From Comamonas sp. JUb58 (GTDB lineage: Bacteria > Pseudomonadota > Gammaproteobacteria > Burkholderiales > Burkholderiaceae_C): 64,000 nt of DNA. The translations under genes and the position numbers were made by a program. Location: contig NZ_SOAL01000001.1 of assembly GCF_004364775.1 (NCBI RefSeq), forward strand, positions 62,001 to 126,000, in the 5' to 3' direction. Shown here one piece after another: positions 24,003 through 33,598 of this stretch (position 1 is its first letter; each line of letters begins with the position of its first letter). Under the pieces are notes generated by a model. It was not told the origin of the DNA, searched no databases, and was given only the letters and a program-made list of their open reading frames with translations.

Positions 24003-27000
24003 ATGTCAAATTTCTTCATCAACCGCCCCCGGTTTGCCTGGGTGGTTGCCATCTTCATCATGCTGGCGGGACTGCTCGCCATTCCGAACCTCCCCGTTGC
24101 GCAGTTCCCGGATGTGGCCCCTCCGCAGATTTCGATCTCCGCCACTTACCCAGGTGCGTCCGCGACCACCATGACCGAGAGCGTGACAAGCGTCATTGAG
24201 CAGGAGCTCAATGGCACGAAAAACCTCCTCTATTTCGATTCTTCCAGCTCCAGTGGTTCAGCGGAGATCACCGTCACCTTCAAGCCCGGAAGTGACCCCA
24301 ACCTGGCGCAGGTGGATGTGCAAAACCGGCTCAAGAATGCCGAGGCGCGTATGCCAGAAGCCGTCAGACAGCTGGGCCTGCGTGTCGAACAGGCCAACGC
24401 CGGATTTCTGCTCATCTACGCGTTGAACTTCACGGAAGACAAGCCAGGCCAGGATGTGACCCAGCTATCGGAGTACGCAGTGCGCTCGCTCAATAACGAG
24501 ATCCGCCGTTTACCCGGTGTCGGCAAGGTGCAGTTTTTCAGCTCTGAAACCTCCATGCGGGTCTGGGTTGATGTCCAGAAGCTGCGTGGCTTCGGGATGT
24601 CCATCGCAGATGTCAATTCGGCCATCCGGTCGCAGAACATCCAGGTCCCGGCCGGGAGTTTCGGCAGCCGCCCAGGCAGTACGGAGCAGGAACTAACCGC
24701 GACCTTGCTGGTGCAGGGTATGAAGCGCACCCCTGCCGAGTTTGGCGACATCGTGTTGAGAGCCAACCCAGATGGCTCTGCAGTGCGCCTGCATGATGTG
24801 GCGCGCATAGAGACCGGACTGCAAGATTTCTCATTCGAAGCCCGCCTCAACGGAAAACAGGCGGCCGCGGCCGCTGTGCAACTGGCTCCCGGTGCCAACG
24901 CCATTGCTACGGCCAAGGCGGTCAAGGACAAGCTCGAGGAGCTCAAGCCCAACTTCCCGCCAGGCATGACCTACGACATCCCCTACGACACCTCGTTGTT
25001 TGTGAACGTGGCCATCGAGAAGGTCATCCACACCCTGATCGAAGCCGTAGTGCTGGTGTTCCTGGTGATGTTTCTTTTCTTGCAGAACATCCGCTACACC
25101 CTCATTCCGACCATTGTTGTGCCGGTTTGTCTGCTGGGCACCCTTGCCGTGATGTATGCCGTGGGCTTCTCGGTCAACATGATGACGATGTTCGGCATGG
25201 TCTTGGCCATCGGGATCCTGGTGGATGATGCGATCGTCGTGGTGGAAAACGTGGAGCGCCTGATGGCTGAAGAAGGGCTCACACCGCGCGAGGCGACAGT
25301 CAAGGCCATGCAGCAGGTGGCCGGCGCCATCATCGGTATCACGCTGGTGCTGACGGCAGTGTTCCTGCCCCTGGGTTTCATGTCGGGTTCGGTCGGCGTT
25401 ATCTACCGCCAGTTCTCTTTGTCGCTGGCAGTCTCCATCTTGTTCTCGGGCTTTTTGGCTTTGACGCTGACGCCCGCGCTTTGCGCCACGTTGCTGAAGT
25501 CGATTGCGAAGGGACACCATGAAAAGAAGGGATTTTTTGGTTGGTTCAACCGACGGTTCGCTGTTCTCACCGAGAAGTTCGACCTCCTCAACCATTGCCT
25601 CGCGCGTCGAACGGGCCGCTACATGCTGGTCTATCTGATGCTGACCATGGTGCTGGGCTTGCTGTATGTACGAGTACCGGAGACGTTCGTTCCCACGGAG
25701 GACCAGGGCTACAACATCGTGAGCGTGCAATTGCCTCCCGGCGCGACCTACGCACGTACCCAGCGCGTGGTGGAAGACGTGGAGAAGTACCTGGGCACCC
25801 GTGACGCAGTTCAAAGCTCCATCAACATCATCGGCTTCAGTTTCTCGGGCTCCGGAGAAAACGCCGCTTTGTCTTTCCCATCGTTCAAAGATTGGTCCAA
25901 ACGCTCGCGGGAGCAGTCCGCAGATGCGGAGACCCAGGCTATGAACGAGGCGTTTGGCACCCATGCCGATGCGCAAATCATGGCCGTGAACCCTCCGCCC
26001 ATCGAAGGACTGGGCACCTCGGGAGGCTTCTCACTGCGTCTGCAGGACCGTGCAGGTATCGGCATTGACGCGCTGACAAAGGCCAAGGATGTGCTGCTTG
26101 CGAAGGCGGCGCAGCACCCGGCGATCGCGTATGCGATGGTCGAGGGCTTGCCCAACGCGCCTCAACTGCGCCTGCAGATTGACCGAGCCAAAGCGGAGGC
26201 ATTCGGGGTGAAGTTCGACAGCATATCCAGTGCCTTGGAAACATCCTTTGGCTCCAACATTGCAGGCGACTACGTCTACAAGGGGCGCCTGCAGCGGGTG
26301 GTAGTGCAAGCGGAACCGAAGGACCGCGTCACCCCCACTGAAGTGCTGGCGCTTCCGATCCCCAATGCATCCGGTGAGTTGGTTCCTATCAGCGCTTTTG
26401 CCACGGCCGAGTGGACCTCGGGTCCCTCGCAGCTGTCACGCTACAACGGCTACCCGGCATTCCGCATTGCGGGTGATGCCAAGCCGGGTCATAGCAGTGG
26501 TGAAGCCATGGCCGCCATGGAGGAACTGGTGCAAGGCCTACCACCAGGCGTGGGCTATGAATGGACTGGCCTGTCCTACCAGGAGCGTCAAGCCGGTTCG
26601 CAGGCGCCCATCCTGTTTGCGCTGGCCATCCTGGCGGTCTTCTTGCTGTTGGTGGCCTTGTATGAGAGCTGGGCAATTCCAGTGTCCGTGATGCTTATCG
26701 TGCCGATCGGTGCACTGGGATCCGTGCTTGCGTTGATGGTTGCCAACATGGTGCCGGGCTCATCGGGCCTGGCCAATGATGTGTACTTCAAGGTGGGCCT
26801 CATCACCGTGGTTGGCCTGGCCGCCAAGAACGCCATTCTGATTGTTGAGTTTGCCAAGAGCCTGATGGAGGCGGGAAAGCCCATCAAAGATGCAGTTCTG
26901 GAGGCGGCGAAGCTGCGCTTCCGCCCCATTGTCATGACCTCTCTGGCCTTTATCCTGGGTGTCGTTCCTCTGGTGCTCGCCTCGGGCGCCGGTGCCGCCA

Positions 27001-27161
27001 GCCAACGCTCGCTGGGCACGGGCGTGATTGGGGGAATGCTTGCTGCGACGGTCATCGGTGTGGTGTTTGTTCCGCTTTTCTTTATTGCGGTCATGTCTAT
27101 GTTCGGTAAGGCGAAGCGCGAGACGACTGCTGGTTCGACCCACCCACAGGAGGCTGTGTAA
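24003..27161 (+). CDS. RND multidrug efflux permease (HAE1; AdeB/MexB-like)
   Basis: 1052 residues, full length for HAE1 RND pumps. It starts MSNFFINRPRFAWVVAIFIMLAG, has the FPDVAPPQI periplasmic entry, the two adjacent Asp of the proton relay in ILVDDAIVVVENVER (TM4, near 407), an ATTVIGVVFVPLFF last helix and a polar tail. The pump exports hydrophobic or amphiphilic drugs by proton antiport as a trimer. The start at 24003 follows AAGGAG; an upstream frame overlaps the adaptor gene. Its stop overlaps the outer-membrane gene start by one base (TAATG). Confidence 0.95.
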   Translation: MSNFFINRPRFAWVVAIFIMLAGLLAIPNLPVAQFPDVAPPQISISATYPGASATTMTESVTSVIEQELNGTKNLLYFDSSSSSGSAEITVTFKPGSDPNLAQVDVQNRLKNAEARMPEAVRQLGLRVEQANAGFLLIYALNFTEDKPGQDVTQLSEYAVRSLNNEIRRLPGVGKVQFFSSETSMRVWVDVQKLRGFGMSIADVNSAIRSQNIQVPAGSFGSRPGSTEQELTATLLVQGMKRTPAEFGDIVLRANPDGSAVRLHDVARIETGLQDFSFEARLNGKQAAAAAVQLAPGANAIATAKAVKDKLEELKPNFPPGMTYDIPYDTSLFVNVAIEKVIHTLIEAVVLVFLVMFLFLQNIRYTLIPTIVVPVCLLGTLAVMYAVGFSVNMMTMFGMVLAIGILVDDAIVVVENVERLMAEEGLTPREATVKAMQQVAGAIIGITLVLTAVFLPLGFMSGSVGVIYRQFSLSLAVSILFSGFLALTLTPALCATLLKSIAKGHHEKKGFFGWFNRRFAVLTEKFDLLNHCLARRTGRYMLVYLMLTMVLGLLYVRVPETFVPTEDQGYNIVSVQLPPGATYARTQRVVEDVEKYLGTRDAVQSSINIIGFSFSGSGENAALSFPSFKDWSKRSREQSADAETQAMNEAFGTHADAQIMAVNPPPIEGLGTSGGFSLRLQDRAGIGIDALTKAKDVLLAKAAQHPAIAYAMVEGLPNAPQLRLQIDRAKAEAFGVKFDSISSALETSFGSNIAGDYVYKGRLQRVVVQAEPKDRVTPTEVLALPIPNASGELVPISAFATAEWTSGPSQLSRYNGYPAFRIAGDAKPGHSSGEAMAAMEELVQGLPPGVGYEWTGLSYQERQAGSQAPILFALAILAVFLLLVALYESWAIPVSVMLIVPIGALGSVLALMVANMVPGSSGLANDVYFKVGLITVVGLAAKNAILIVEFAKSLMEAGKPIKDAVLEAAKLRFRPIVMTSLAFILGVVPLVLASGAGAASQRSLGTGVIGGMLAATVIGVVFVPLFFIAVMSMFGKAKRETTAGSTHPQEAV

Positions 27162-28567
27162 TGCCCGTTTTTCAACTTACCAAGACTGCGGCAGCCGTCT
27201 TCCTGGCGGCATCGCTCAGCGCCTGCTCACTCGCGCCCACGTACAAGCAGCCAGCCGCTCCTGTTCCCACCGACTGGCCAGACCTGAAAGCCAACAGCGC
27301 AGGCGTTCCGATCGGACTGGCAGATTTGGTCGCGGACAAGGCCTTGCTTGACCTCGTAGCGGCTGCGGTTGACCACAACCGTGACCTGCGCAAGGCACTG
27401 TTGAACGTTGAGGCCGCGCGGGCACAGTACGGAATCCAACGTGCTGAGCAATTGCCCAGCATCAGCGCCCAGGCCAATGGCACGCGACAGCGAACAGCTG
27501 CCGACCTTTCCCAGACCGGGCGGGCTTCTACAACCTCGGTTTATCAAGCCGGCTTGGGGGTCACCGCATTTGAAGTGGACCTGTTCGGACGGCTGAGAAA
27601 TCTCTCCGAGAGCGCGTTGCAGGAATTCTTCGCCATCGAGCAGAACGCCGAAGCGGCGCGAATCAGCCTGAGCAGCGAAGTGATGCAGGCCTACATCACT
27701 CGCAACAGTGCGCAGTCGCGGCTAAAGCTCACAGAACGCACGCTCGCGGCACGAGAGAAATCCTTGGCGCTCACCGAGCAGCGTCGCGCCGCAGGTGCTG
27801 CCACTGCGCTGGACCTCGAAGATGCCCGTGGGCTTGGCGAGCAAGCCAGAGCGGATCTTGAGCAGGTGCGCAGAGAGTTGCGCCAGGCAAACAACGCCTT
27901 AGGTCTTTTGACGGGTAGCCATGCCGGTGCAGAGCAACTTCGTCAGACACGGGAAGGTGCCTCTATCTTCGCCCTGCGAGATATAGGCGCTGGCGCACCG
28001 TCTGACCTGTTGCGTGACCGGCCAGATATATTGGCGGCCGAGAATTCACTCAAGGCACGCCATGCCGATATCGGCGTGGCTCGCGCCGCCTTCTTCCCTC
28101 GGTTGTCGCTGACTGCGTTTCTTGGCAGTTCCAGCCCTGAGCTGTCGGACCTGTTCCGAGGGAGTTCTCGTGCATGGAGCTTCGCCCCCCAGCTGACCAT
28201 GCCCCTGTTCGATGGCGGAAGAAACCAGGCCAACCTTGAGCTCGCGGTGGTGAGAAGGGATATCGCAGTAGCGCAGTACGAAGGGGCCATTCAGACCGCG
28301 TTCCGCGAAGTCGCGGATGCCTTGGCGGCGAACGATACCTTGCGCAATGAAGTGACCTACAGGAAGGCACTTCTGGAAAGCAGCCAGCGGTCATTGGCAC
28401 TTTCAGAGGCCCGCTACAAAGGCGGGGTCGACAGCAGCCTGCGGTATCTGGATGCACAGCGCACTTCGTATGACAACGAACTGGCCTACATCAATATCGT
28501 GGCTCAACGGCAGACCGCCATCGTGAGCCTGTTCAAGGCCTTGGGAGGGAAATGGTATCTCGAATAG
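27161..28567 (+). CDS. Outer-membrane efflux channel lipoprotein (NodT/OprM/AdeC-like)
   Basis: 468 residues. Lipobox LSAC gives lipidated Cys22, then the SLAPTYKQP motif of NodT-type channels. Two tandem coiled-coil/beta repeats follow, with GVTAFEVDLFGRLRN and LTMPLFDGGRNQANLELA, and the IAVAQYEGAIQTAFREVADALA segment. It forms a trimeric tunnel for the RND pump. ATG overlaps the permease stop (TAATG), showing tight coupling. The operon ends here; no clear terminator follows. Confidence 0.93.
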   Translation: MPVFQLTKTAAAVFLAASLSACSLAPTYKQPAAPVPTDWPDLKANSAGVPIGLADLVADKALLDLVAAAVDHNRDLRKALLNVEAARAQYGIQRAEQLPSISAQANGTRQRTAADLSQTGRASTTSVYQAGLGVTAFEVDLFGRLRNLSESALQEFFAIEQNAEAARISLSSEVMQAYITRNSAQSRLKLTERTLAAREKSLALTEQRRAAGAATALDLEDARGLGEQARADLEQVRRELRQANNALGLLTGSHAGAEQLRQTREGASIFALRDIGAGAPSDLLRDRPDILAAENSLKARHADIGVARAAFFPRLSLTAFLGSSSPELSDLFRGSSRAWSFAPQLTMPLFDGGRNQANLELAVVRRDIAVAQYEGAIQTAFREVADALAANDTLRNEVTYRKALLESSQRSLALSEARYKGGVDSSLRYLDAQRTSYDNELAYINIVAQRQTAIVSLFKALGGKWYLE

Positions 28568-28738
28568 CGGTCTAGATCGATGCCGGCATGGTGAGACGGG
28601 TAGCGCAGCTCGCATGCGCTAGCCTTCACCCTATTGCGTTTAACCAGGGCCAGTCCTTGCCCCAGCCAGCCGGCCATCCCAGCCTGCGCAATCCCGAGCA
28701 AGCTCCCCGCAGGGCCACAGCCCGCCATTCGTCGCCCA

Positions 28739-29659
28739 TCACCAGCTGGCATCCGCCCTCCCCGGCGGGCGCTGCGGCGCGAACACCTCGACCAGATGGT
28801 CCACCAGGGCCTTGGTCTTGGCGGGCAGATGGGCCCCGCCATGGAACTGCACATAGATATCGGCGGGCGGCAGCCGCCATTCCGGCAGCACCGGCAGGAG
28901 CTGGCCCGCGCGCAGCAGGGGGCCGACCTCCCACGCGGAGCGCATCAAGATGCCGTGCCCCGCCATCGCCCAGGCGGTGGCCGATTCCCCATCGTTGGCA
29001 CTCAGCGGCCCCCGCACCTTCACGGTTTCTGTCTGCGCGCCATTGCGCAGATGCCAGGTGCCAAACGCCTCATCGCCCTCGCGGATGAAAAGGCAGGCGT
29101 GGCGCGTCAGCTCCTGCGGTGACGATGGCGTGCCCATCGCCTGCAGATAGCGCGGCGAGGCGCACAACACACGCCGGTTGCGAGCCAGCACCCGCGCCGT
29201 CCAGCGGGAATCAGGCATATCGCCCATCCGGACCACCAGATCAAAACGGTCCTCCAGCAGGTCGGCAGGCCGGTCGCTCAGCTGCAGTTGCACCTCCACC
29301 TCTGGAAAGCGCTGTGCAAACGTTCCCAGCGCTGGCGCAATATGCCGGCGCCCAAAGCCAAAGCTGGCATTGACCCGCAGCAGGCCCTGCGGCACGGCGG
29401 CCGCCCCGCCAATGGCGCGCTCCAGCGAACCCAAGTCCGAAAGCAGGCGCGCGCCCTCCACCAGATAGCGCTCGCCCTCAGGCGTCAAGCTCATGCGACG
29501 GGTGGTTCTTTGCATCAGCCGGGCGCCCAGCCGCGCTTCCAGTGCCGCAAGGCGCTTGCTGACGGCCGGACCGGTGACGCCCAGCTGCTGCGCCGCACTG
29601 CGCATGCTGCCCTCTTTGCTGAGCAGCGCAAAAAAGGCGATGTCCGAGAATCCATCCAT
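28739..29659 (-). CDS. LysR-family transcriptional regulator
   Basis: 306 residues. HTH at about 17-43 (EGSMRSAAQQLGVTGPAVSKRLAALE), RTTRRMSLTPEG, then the effector domain (RVNASFGFGRRHIAPAL, MAGHGILMRSAWEV). It is divergent from the LeuC-like gene with 98 bases between, so it most likely regulates the dehydratase/dehalogenase operon. The gap 28568-28738 behind it shows no gene, only a short coding-like patch on the reverse strand. Confidence 0.9.
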   Translation of the reverse strand: MDGFSDIAFFALLSKEGSMRSAAQQLGVTGPAVSKRLAALEARLGARLMQRTTRRMSLTPEGERYLVEGARLLSDLGSLERAIGGAAAVPQGLLRVNASFGFGRRHIAPALGTFAQRFPEVEVQLQLSDRPADLLEDRFDLVVRMGDMPDSRWTARVLARNRRVLCASPRYLQAMGTPSSPQELTRHACLFIREGDEAFGTWHLRNGAQTETVKVRGPLSANDGESATAWAMAGHGILMRSAWEVGPLLRAGQLLPVLPEWRLPPADIYVQFHGGAHLPAKTKALVDHLVEVFAPQRPPGRADASW

Positions 29660-29757
29660 TCGTAACTCCAGCGACCGAAAGTCGTGCTTTGCCGCGCATT
29701 GTATATTTTCGCCTCAGCTGTGAGACTCGGAGCCATCGCGTACACAGAGCACCCCAC

Positions 29758-31173
29758 ATGCACCGCACCCTTTACCGCAAGCTGGTCGACGCCCATACCG
29801 TCACCCAGCTCGATGCGCAGAACGTCCTGCTGTTCTGCGACCTGCACTTGATGAACGAGTACACCAGCCCCCAGGCCTTTGCCGGTCTGGATGAGCAAGG
29901 GCGCCAGGTGCTGATGCCAGGCCAGAACATGGCCGTGGTCAGCCATGTGATTCCGACCGACCCGGGCGCTATCCGCATCATTCGCGATGCCGCGCCTGCG
30001 CTCCAGGCCAGCAACCTGCGCAAGAACTGCGACCAGCATGGCATCCCCTTGTTCGACACCCAGGATGCGCTGCAAGGCATCGAGCATGTGGTGGCGCCTG
30101 AGCACGGCATGGTGCGGCCCGGCATGGTGGTCATTTGCGGCGATTCGCACACGACCACCTACGGCGCATTGGGCGCTCTGGGCTTTGGCATCGGCACCTC
30201 GGAGGTCGAGCATGTGCTGGCCACGCAGACCTTGGTGTACCGGCTGGCCAAGGACATGCGCATCCAGGTCGATGGCCTGCTGCCGCTGGGCACCACCGCC
30301 AAGGACCTGATCCTCATGGTCATCGGCCATATCGGCGCCCAGGGTGCCCGGGGCCATGTCATCGAGTTCTGCGGCACGGCATTCGACGCCATGTCGATTG
30401 AAGCCCGCTTCACCGTGTGCAACATGGCCGTTGAGGCAGGCGCCCGTGGCGCCCTGATCGCGCCAGACCAGAAAGCCGCAGACTATGTGCTGGCGCGCTC
30501 TGCGGACCTGAACGGCCTCATCCAGCAGGCCGCCCTGCAGCACTGGGCCGGCCTGCGCAGCGATGCAGGCGCGGTGTTCGATGTGGAGCACCGTTTTGAT
30601 GCCAGCGACGTGCCCCCGCATGTGACCTGGGGCACCAGCCCGGACCAGGTGGCGCCCATTGGTGGCGCGGTTCCCGATCCCGAGACACAGGCCGCTGGGC
30701 CCCTGCGCCGCAGTACCGAGCAGGCACTGCGCTACACCGGGCTCGCCGCAGGAACGCCTCTGGAAGGCATCGCCATCCAGCATGTCTTCATCGGCTCCTG
30801 CACCAACGCCCGCATTGAAGACCTGCGGGCCGTGGCCGAGGTGGTGCGCGGGCGCCAGGTGGCCCAAGGGGTCCGCGCCATGGTGGTGCCGGGCTCCGGC
30901 GCAGTCAAACAACAGGCAGAAGCAGAAGGCATTGCCAGCCTGCTGCTGGATGCCGGCTTTGAATGGCGGGAGCCGGGCTGCTCCATGTGCCTGGCGATGA
31001 ACGGCGACATCCTGGCAGACGGTGTGCGCTGCGCCTCCACCACCAATCGCAATTTCGAGGGACGCCAGGGACGCGGCGCCATCACCCACCTGATGAGCCC
31101 TGCGATGGCGGCCGCCGCCGCCATCACCGGCACCATTACCGACGTTCGACGTCTGGAGACCCCGCATGCGTGA
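29758..31173 (+). CDS. leuC: Aconitase-family dehydratase large subunit (LeuC-like, catabolic copy)
   Basis: 471 residues, normal LeuC length. HRTLYRKLVDAH at the start, CGDSHTTTYGALGALGFGIGTS, one cluster Cys in FIGSCTNARIEDL and two in PGCSMCLAMN: the three [4Fe-4S] ligands. It dehydrates/rehydrates a hydroxy-dicarboxylate (isopropylmalate or a relative such as citramalate or dimethylmalate). No leuB or leuA lies near; instead it pairs with leuD-like and a dehalogenase-type hydrolase under a LysR. That favours a catabolic role over leucine synthesis (inference). The ATG at 29758 matches family starts; the earlier frame does not. Confidence 0.85.
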   Translation: MHRTLYRKLVDAHTVTQLDAQNVLLFCDLHLMNEYTSPQAFAGLDEQGRQVLMPGQNMAVVSHVIPTDPGAIRIIRDAAPALQASNLRKNCDQHGIPLFDTQDALQGIEHVVAPEHGMVRPGMVVICGDSHTTTYGALGALGFGIGTSEVEHVLATQTLVYRLAKDMRIQVDGLLPLGTTAKDLILMVIGHIGAQGARGHVIEFCGTAFDAMSIEARFTVCNMAVEAGARGALIAPDQKAADYVLARSADLNGLIQQAALQHWAGLRSDAGAVFDVEHRFDASDVPPHVTWGTSPDQVAPIGGAVPDPETQAAGPLRRSTEQALRYTGLAAGTPLEGIAIQHVFIGSCTNARIEDLRAVAEVVRGRQVAQGVRAMVVPGSGAVKQQAEAEGIASLLLDAGFEWREPGCSMCLAMNGDILADGVRCASTTNRNFEGRQGRGAITHLMSPAMAAAAAITGTITDVRRLETPHA

Positions 31174-31849
31174 GCAAAACATCCTGAGCGGCAAGATGGC
31201 CGCTCTGGCCATCGAGAACCTGGACACCGACCAGATCATGCCCAAGCAGTTTCTGCACGGCATCGACAAGGCCGGGCTGGACAAGGGCCTGCTGTACGAC
31301 CTGCGCTTTGATGCCGCAGGCCACCAGCGCCCAGACTTTGTGCTGAACCAGGCCGAGCGCGCCGATGTGGAGATCCTGGTGGCCGGCGCCAATTTTGGCT
31401 GCGGCTCCAGCCGAGAGCACGCCGTCTGGGGGCTGCAGCAGTATGGCATCCAGGCCATCATCGCGCCCAGCTTTGGAGAAATCTTCTACTCCAATGCGAT
31501 GAACAACCAGCTGCTGCTGGTCATGCTCCCCGAGGCAGAGATCGCCCAACTCATGGCCGATGCCGACCGCCTGGAGACCTCGCATGTCCATATCGACCTG
31601 CAGGCGCTCCGGGTCAAGAGCCAGAGCGTGGATGCCGCCTTCAGCCTGTCGGAACGCCACCACCGCATGCAGCTGGAACGCAGAGACCTGATTGGCATGT
31701 CGCTGACGTACCAGGCAGAGATCATGCATTTTGCGCAGCGCCACTGGGAGGCCTATCCTTGGCTCAAAGACGTGGCCCTGCGCACCCGGCAACAATTGGG
31801 TGCGACGCCACGCGCCCAGCAACCGGCCAGCTTTGGAGGAAAAGCCTGA
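31166..31849 (+). CDS. leuD: Aconitase-family dehydratase small subunit (LeuD-like)
   Basis: 227 residues carrying the swivelling domain: NLDTDQIMPKQFL, GANFGCGSSREHAVWGLQQYG, IIAPSFGEIFYSNA. It overlaps the large-subunit gene by 8 bases, so the two are made together and form the heterodimer. Length is slightly above the usual 200-215. The product and the large subunit share whatever substrate specificity the operon has; the isopropylmalate activity implied by the family name is unproven here. Confidence 0.86.
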   Translation: MREQNILSGKMAALAIENLDTDQIMPKQFLHGIDKAGLDKGLLYDLRFDAAGHQRPDFVLNQAERADVEILVAGANFGCGSSREHAVWGLQQYGIQAIIAPSFGEIFYSNAMNNQLLLVMLPEAEIAQLMADADRLETSHVHIDLQALRVKSQSVDAAFSLSERHHRMQLERRDLIGMSLTYQAEIMHFAQRHWEAYPWLKDVALRTRQQLGATPRAQQPASFGGKA

Positions 31850-32727
31850 TGTTCGAGCGTTTTGACACCCGCGATGTAGCCGTCAACGGCACCGTGATTC
31901 GTTGCCGCGCCGGGGGCAGCGGCCCCGCGCTGCTGCTGCTGCACGGCCACCCGCAGAGCCATGTGATGTGGCACCGCGTGGCCCCCACCTTGGCCGAGAA
32001 GTTCAGTGTCGTCTGCGCCGATCTGCGCGGCTATGGCGACTCGGCCCGCCCCGGGCCCAGCCCGCACCATGCCGCCTACAGCAAGCGCACGATGGCCCAG
32101 GACATGGCCGCTCTGATGACCAGCCTGGGCCACCAGCAGTTCCGCCTCGCCGCCCATGACCGGGGCGCCCGTGTGGCCCACCGGCTGCTGCTGGACCACC
32201 CCGATCGGGTGCAGCGCGCCATGCTGCTCGACATCGCACCGACCCTGGCCATGTACGAGCAAACGACGGAAGCCTTCGCCAAAGCCTACTGGCACTGGTT
32301 CTTCCTCATCCAGCCCGCACCGCTGCCAGAGCGGCTGATTGACGCCGACCCCGCCGCCTACATCCGCGATGTGATGGGACGCCGTCACGCGGGTCTGGCC
32401 GCCTTTGCGCCAGAAGCGCTGCAAGAGTACCTGCGCTGCATTGCCATCCCAGGCACCGCCACCGCCATCTGCGAGGACTATCGCGCATCCGCCGGCATCG
32501 ACCTGGAGCACGACCGGGCCGACAGGGAGAAGGGGCACAAGGTGCTGGCCCCGCTGCGCGTGCTATGGGGCGCGGAAGGCGCCGTGGGGCGCTGCTTCCC
32601 GGTGCTGGACCTGTGGCGCGAGGCGGCTGCTGACGTCAGCGGCAAGGCGCTCGACTGCGGTCACTACATTGCCGAAGAGCAGCCGGCCAAGTTGCTGGAG
32701 GAGATGGGGGAGTTTTTTGCCATCTGA
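31849..32727 (+). CDS. Alpha/beta hydrolase, fluoroacetate (haloacetate) dehalogenase family
   Basis: 292 residues. The full catalytic set of fluoroacetate dehalogenases is present: nucleophile D104, R105 and R108 (AAHDRGAR), D128 (LLDIAP), H149 and W150 (YWHWFF) plus Y211 (EDYRA) of the halide pocket, and H272 (GHYIAEE). HGHPQ-HVMWH and ADLRGYGDS complete the fold. Numbering runs about 6 below the Rhodopseudomonas enzyme for most positions. ATG overlaps the leuD stop (TGATG) and follows GGAGGA, so it is coupled to the dehydratase. Activity may be C-F hydrolysis or hydrolysis of a related 2-halo acid or ester. Confidence 0.82.
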   Translation: MFERFDTRDVAVNGTVIRCRAGGSGPALLLLHGHPQSHVMWHRVAPTLAEKFSVVCADLRGYGDSARPGPSPHHAAYSKRTMAQDMAALMTSLGHQQFRLAAHDRGARVAHRLLLDHPDRVQRAMLLDIAPTLAMYEQTTEAFAKAYWHWFFLIQPAPLPERLIDADPAAYIRDVMGRRHAGLAAFAPEALQEYLRCIAIPGTATAICEDYRASAGIDLEHDRADREKGHKVLAPLRVLWGAEGAVGRCFPVLDLWREAAADVSGKALDCGHYIAEEQPAKLLEEMGEFFAI

Positions 32728-32755
32728 TGGGCGGTGATGGAAGTGGTCATCTCGA

Positions 32756-32786
32756 GGCCCGCTGAGCGCATCAGCGGGCCTTCTTG
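32756..32786 (+). terminator. Rho-independent terminator of the dehydratase/dehalogenase operon
   Basis: GGCCCGCTGA-GCGCA-TCAGCGGGCC forms a perfect 10-bp stem (32756-32765 with 32771-32780), followed by TTCTT. It lies 29 bases after the hydrolase stop. Confidence 0.82.
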
Positions 32787-32927
32787 GGCGAGGGACGATC
32801 ACTGATCGGCTGCTTTGGAGCCCAGCGCATGGGTGACCTCTGCTGACCGGTCTGCAACTGTCGCAGACGGCGTCCTTGCATGCAGCGCTGCGGAACGCCA
32901 TTCGCCAACGCGCAGACAGTCTGCGAT

Positions 32928-33476
32928 TCATTGCGCATCTTCTGGTCTCAGCGCTGAATACGTCCAAGGCAGGCTGACGAGAAGTGCCTTGGCATCTACG
33001 TCAAACTCCTCCCTGTAGTGGTGCTGGTGGGGAACCGGAATCCGCGGATCCCCCAGCTCGAAACCCAGTGCGTTGAGCCTTTCCTGGTACCGCCCGATCG
33101 GCCCGTAAGCAAAGATTTGATCGTGGCGGTCCCAGACAATAGTCGCCCTTTCTTCCACCGAATAGGCCCAAATATCAAATCGCGCATCGCCGCTTAGAAA
33201 CGCGCCGAATCTGCCGATGAAATCTTGAAATTCTTCTAGCGAAAGTGCTGGGCTTTGGTAGCGGCCTTCCGCCCCTTCACCTCGCGACGTGTGAAGAACA
33301 AAGAGCAGAAGATAAGGCGGTGAGAGACTGGCCACAAGCGTCGCGAACGGCAAGGCATCACCAGCCGGAACGCCTGCTATCAAACGCTCCGTGGCGTCCA
33401 CAAATGAAACTGCATACACCGGTCCGTGCGAGAACGGAGCCCAACTATGGGCCAGGAAATGGGAAAGCTTGTGCAT
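32928..33476 (-). CDS. Orphan protein, unrecognised (accessory)
   Basis: 182 residues from MHKLSHFLAHSW. No signal peptide. The sequence mixes a hydrophobic strand/helix (PFATLVASLSPPYLLLFVLHTS) with acidic and aromatic stretches (FDIWAYSVEERATIVWDRHDQIFAYG) and ends in a PHQHHYREEFD segment. I recognise no family. Size, acidity and setting among other orphans resemble immunity-type proteins, but no toxin gene is visible. The start is uncertain; a longer frame to 33623 exists but reads less like protein. Confidence 0.55.
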   Translation of the reverse strand: MHKLSHFLAHSWAPFSHGPVYAVSFVDATERLIAGVPAGDALPFATLVASLSPPYLLLFVLHTSRGEGAEGRYQSPALSLEEFQDFIGRFGAFLSGDARFDIWAYSVEERATIVWDRHDQIFAYGPIGRYQERLNALGFELGDPRIPVPHQHHYREEFDVDAKALLVSLPWTYSALRPEDAQ

Positions 33477-33598
33477 CTGGGATACCCACTTGAATGTCGG
33501 CCTCTGTGCCACGCAACCACAGCCAGAGCGGACCATCGGGTTCGACTGATCCAGGCCGAATCGCGAAATCCTACCAGCAGAGCCCATGGTGACGCTCA

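Noticed and set aside
28568-28738. Short reverse-strand coding-like patch after the RND operon
   Set aside because: No start, mixed with antisense of flanking genes; too short to call.
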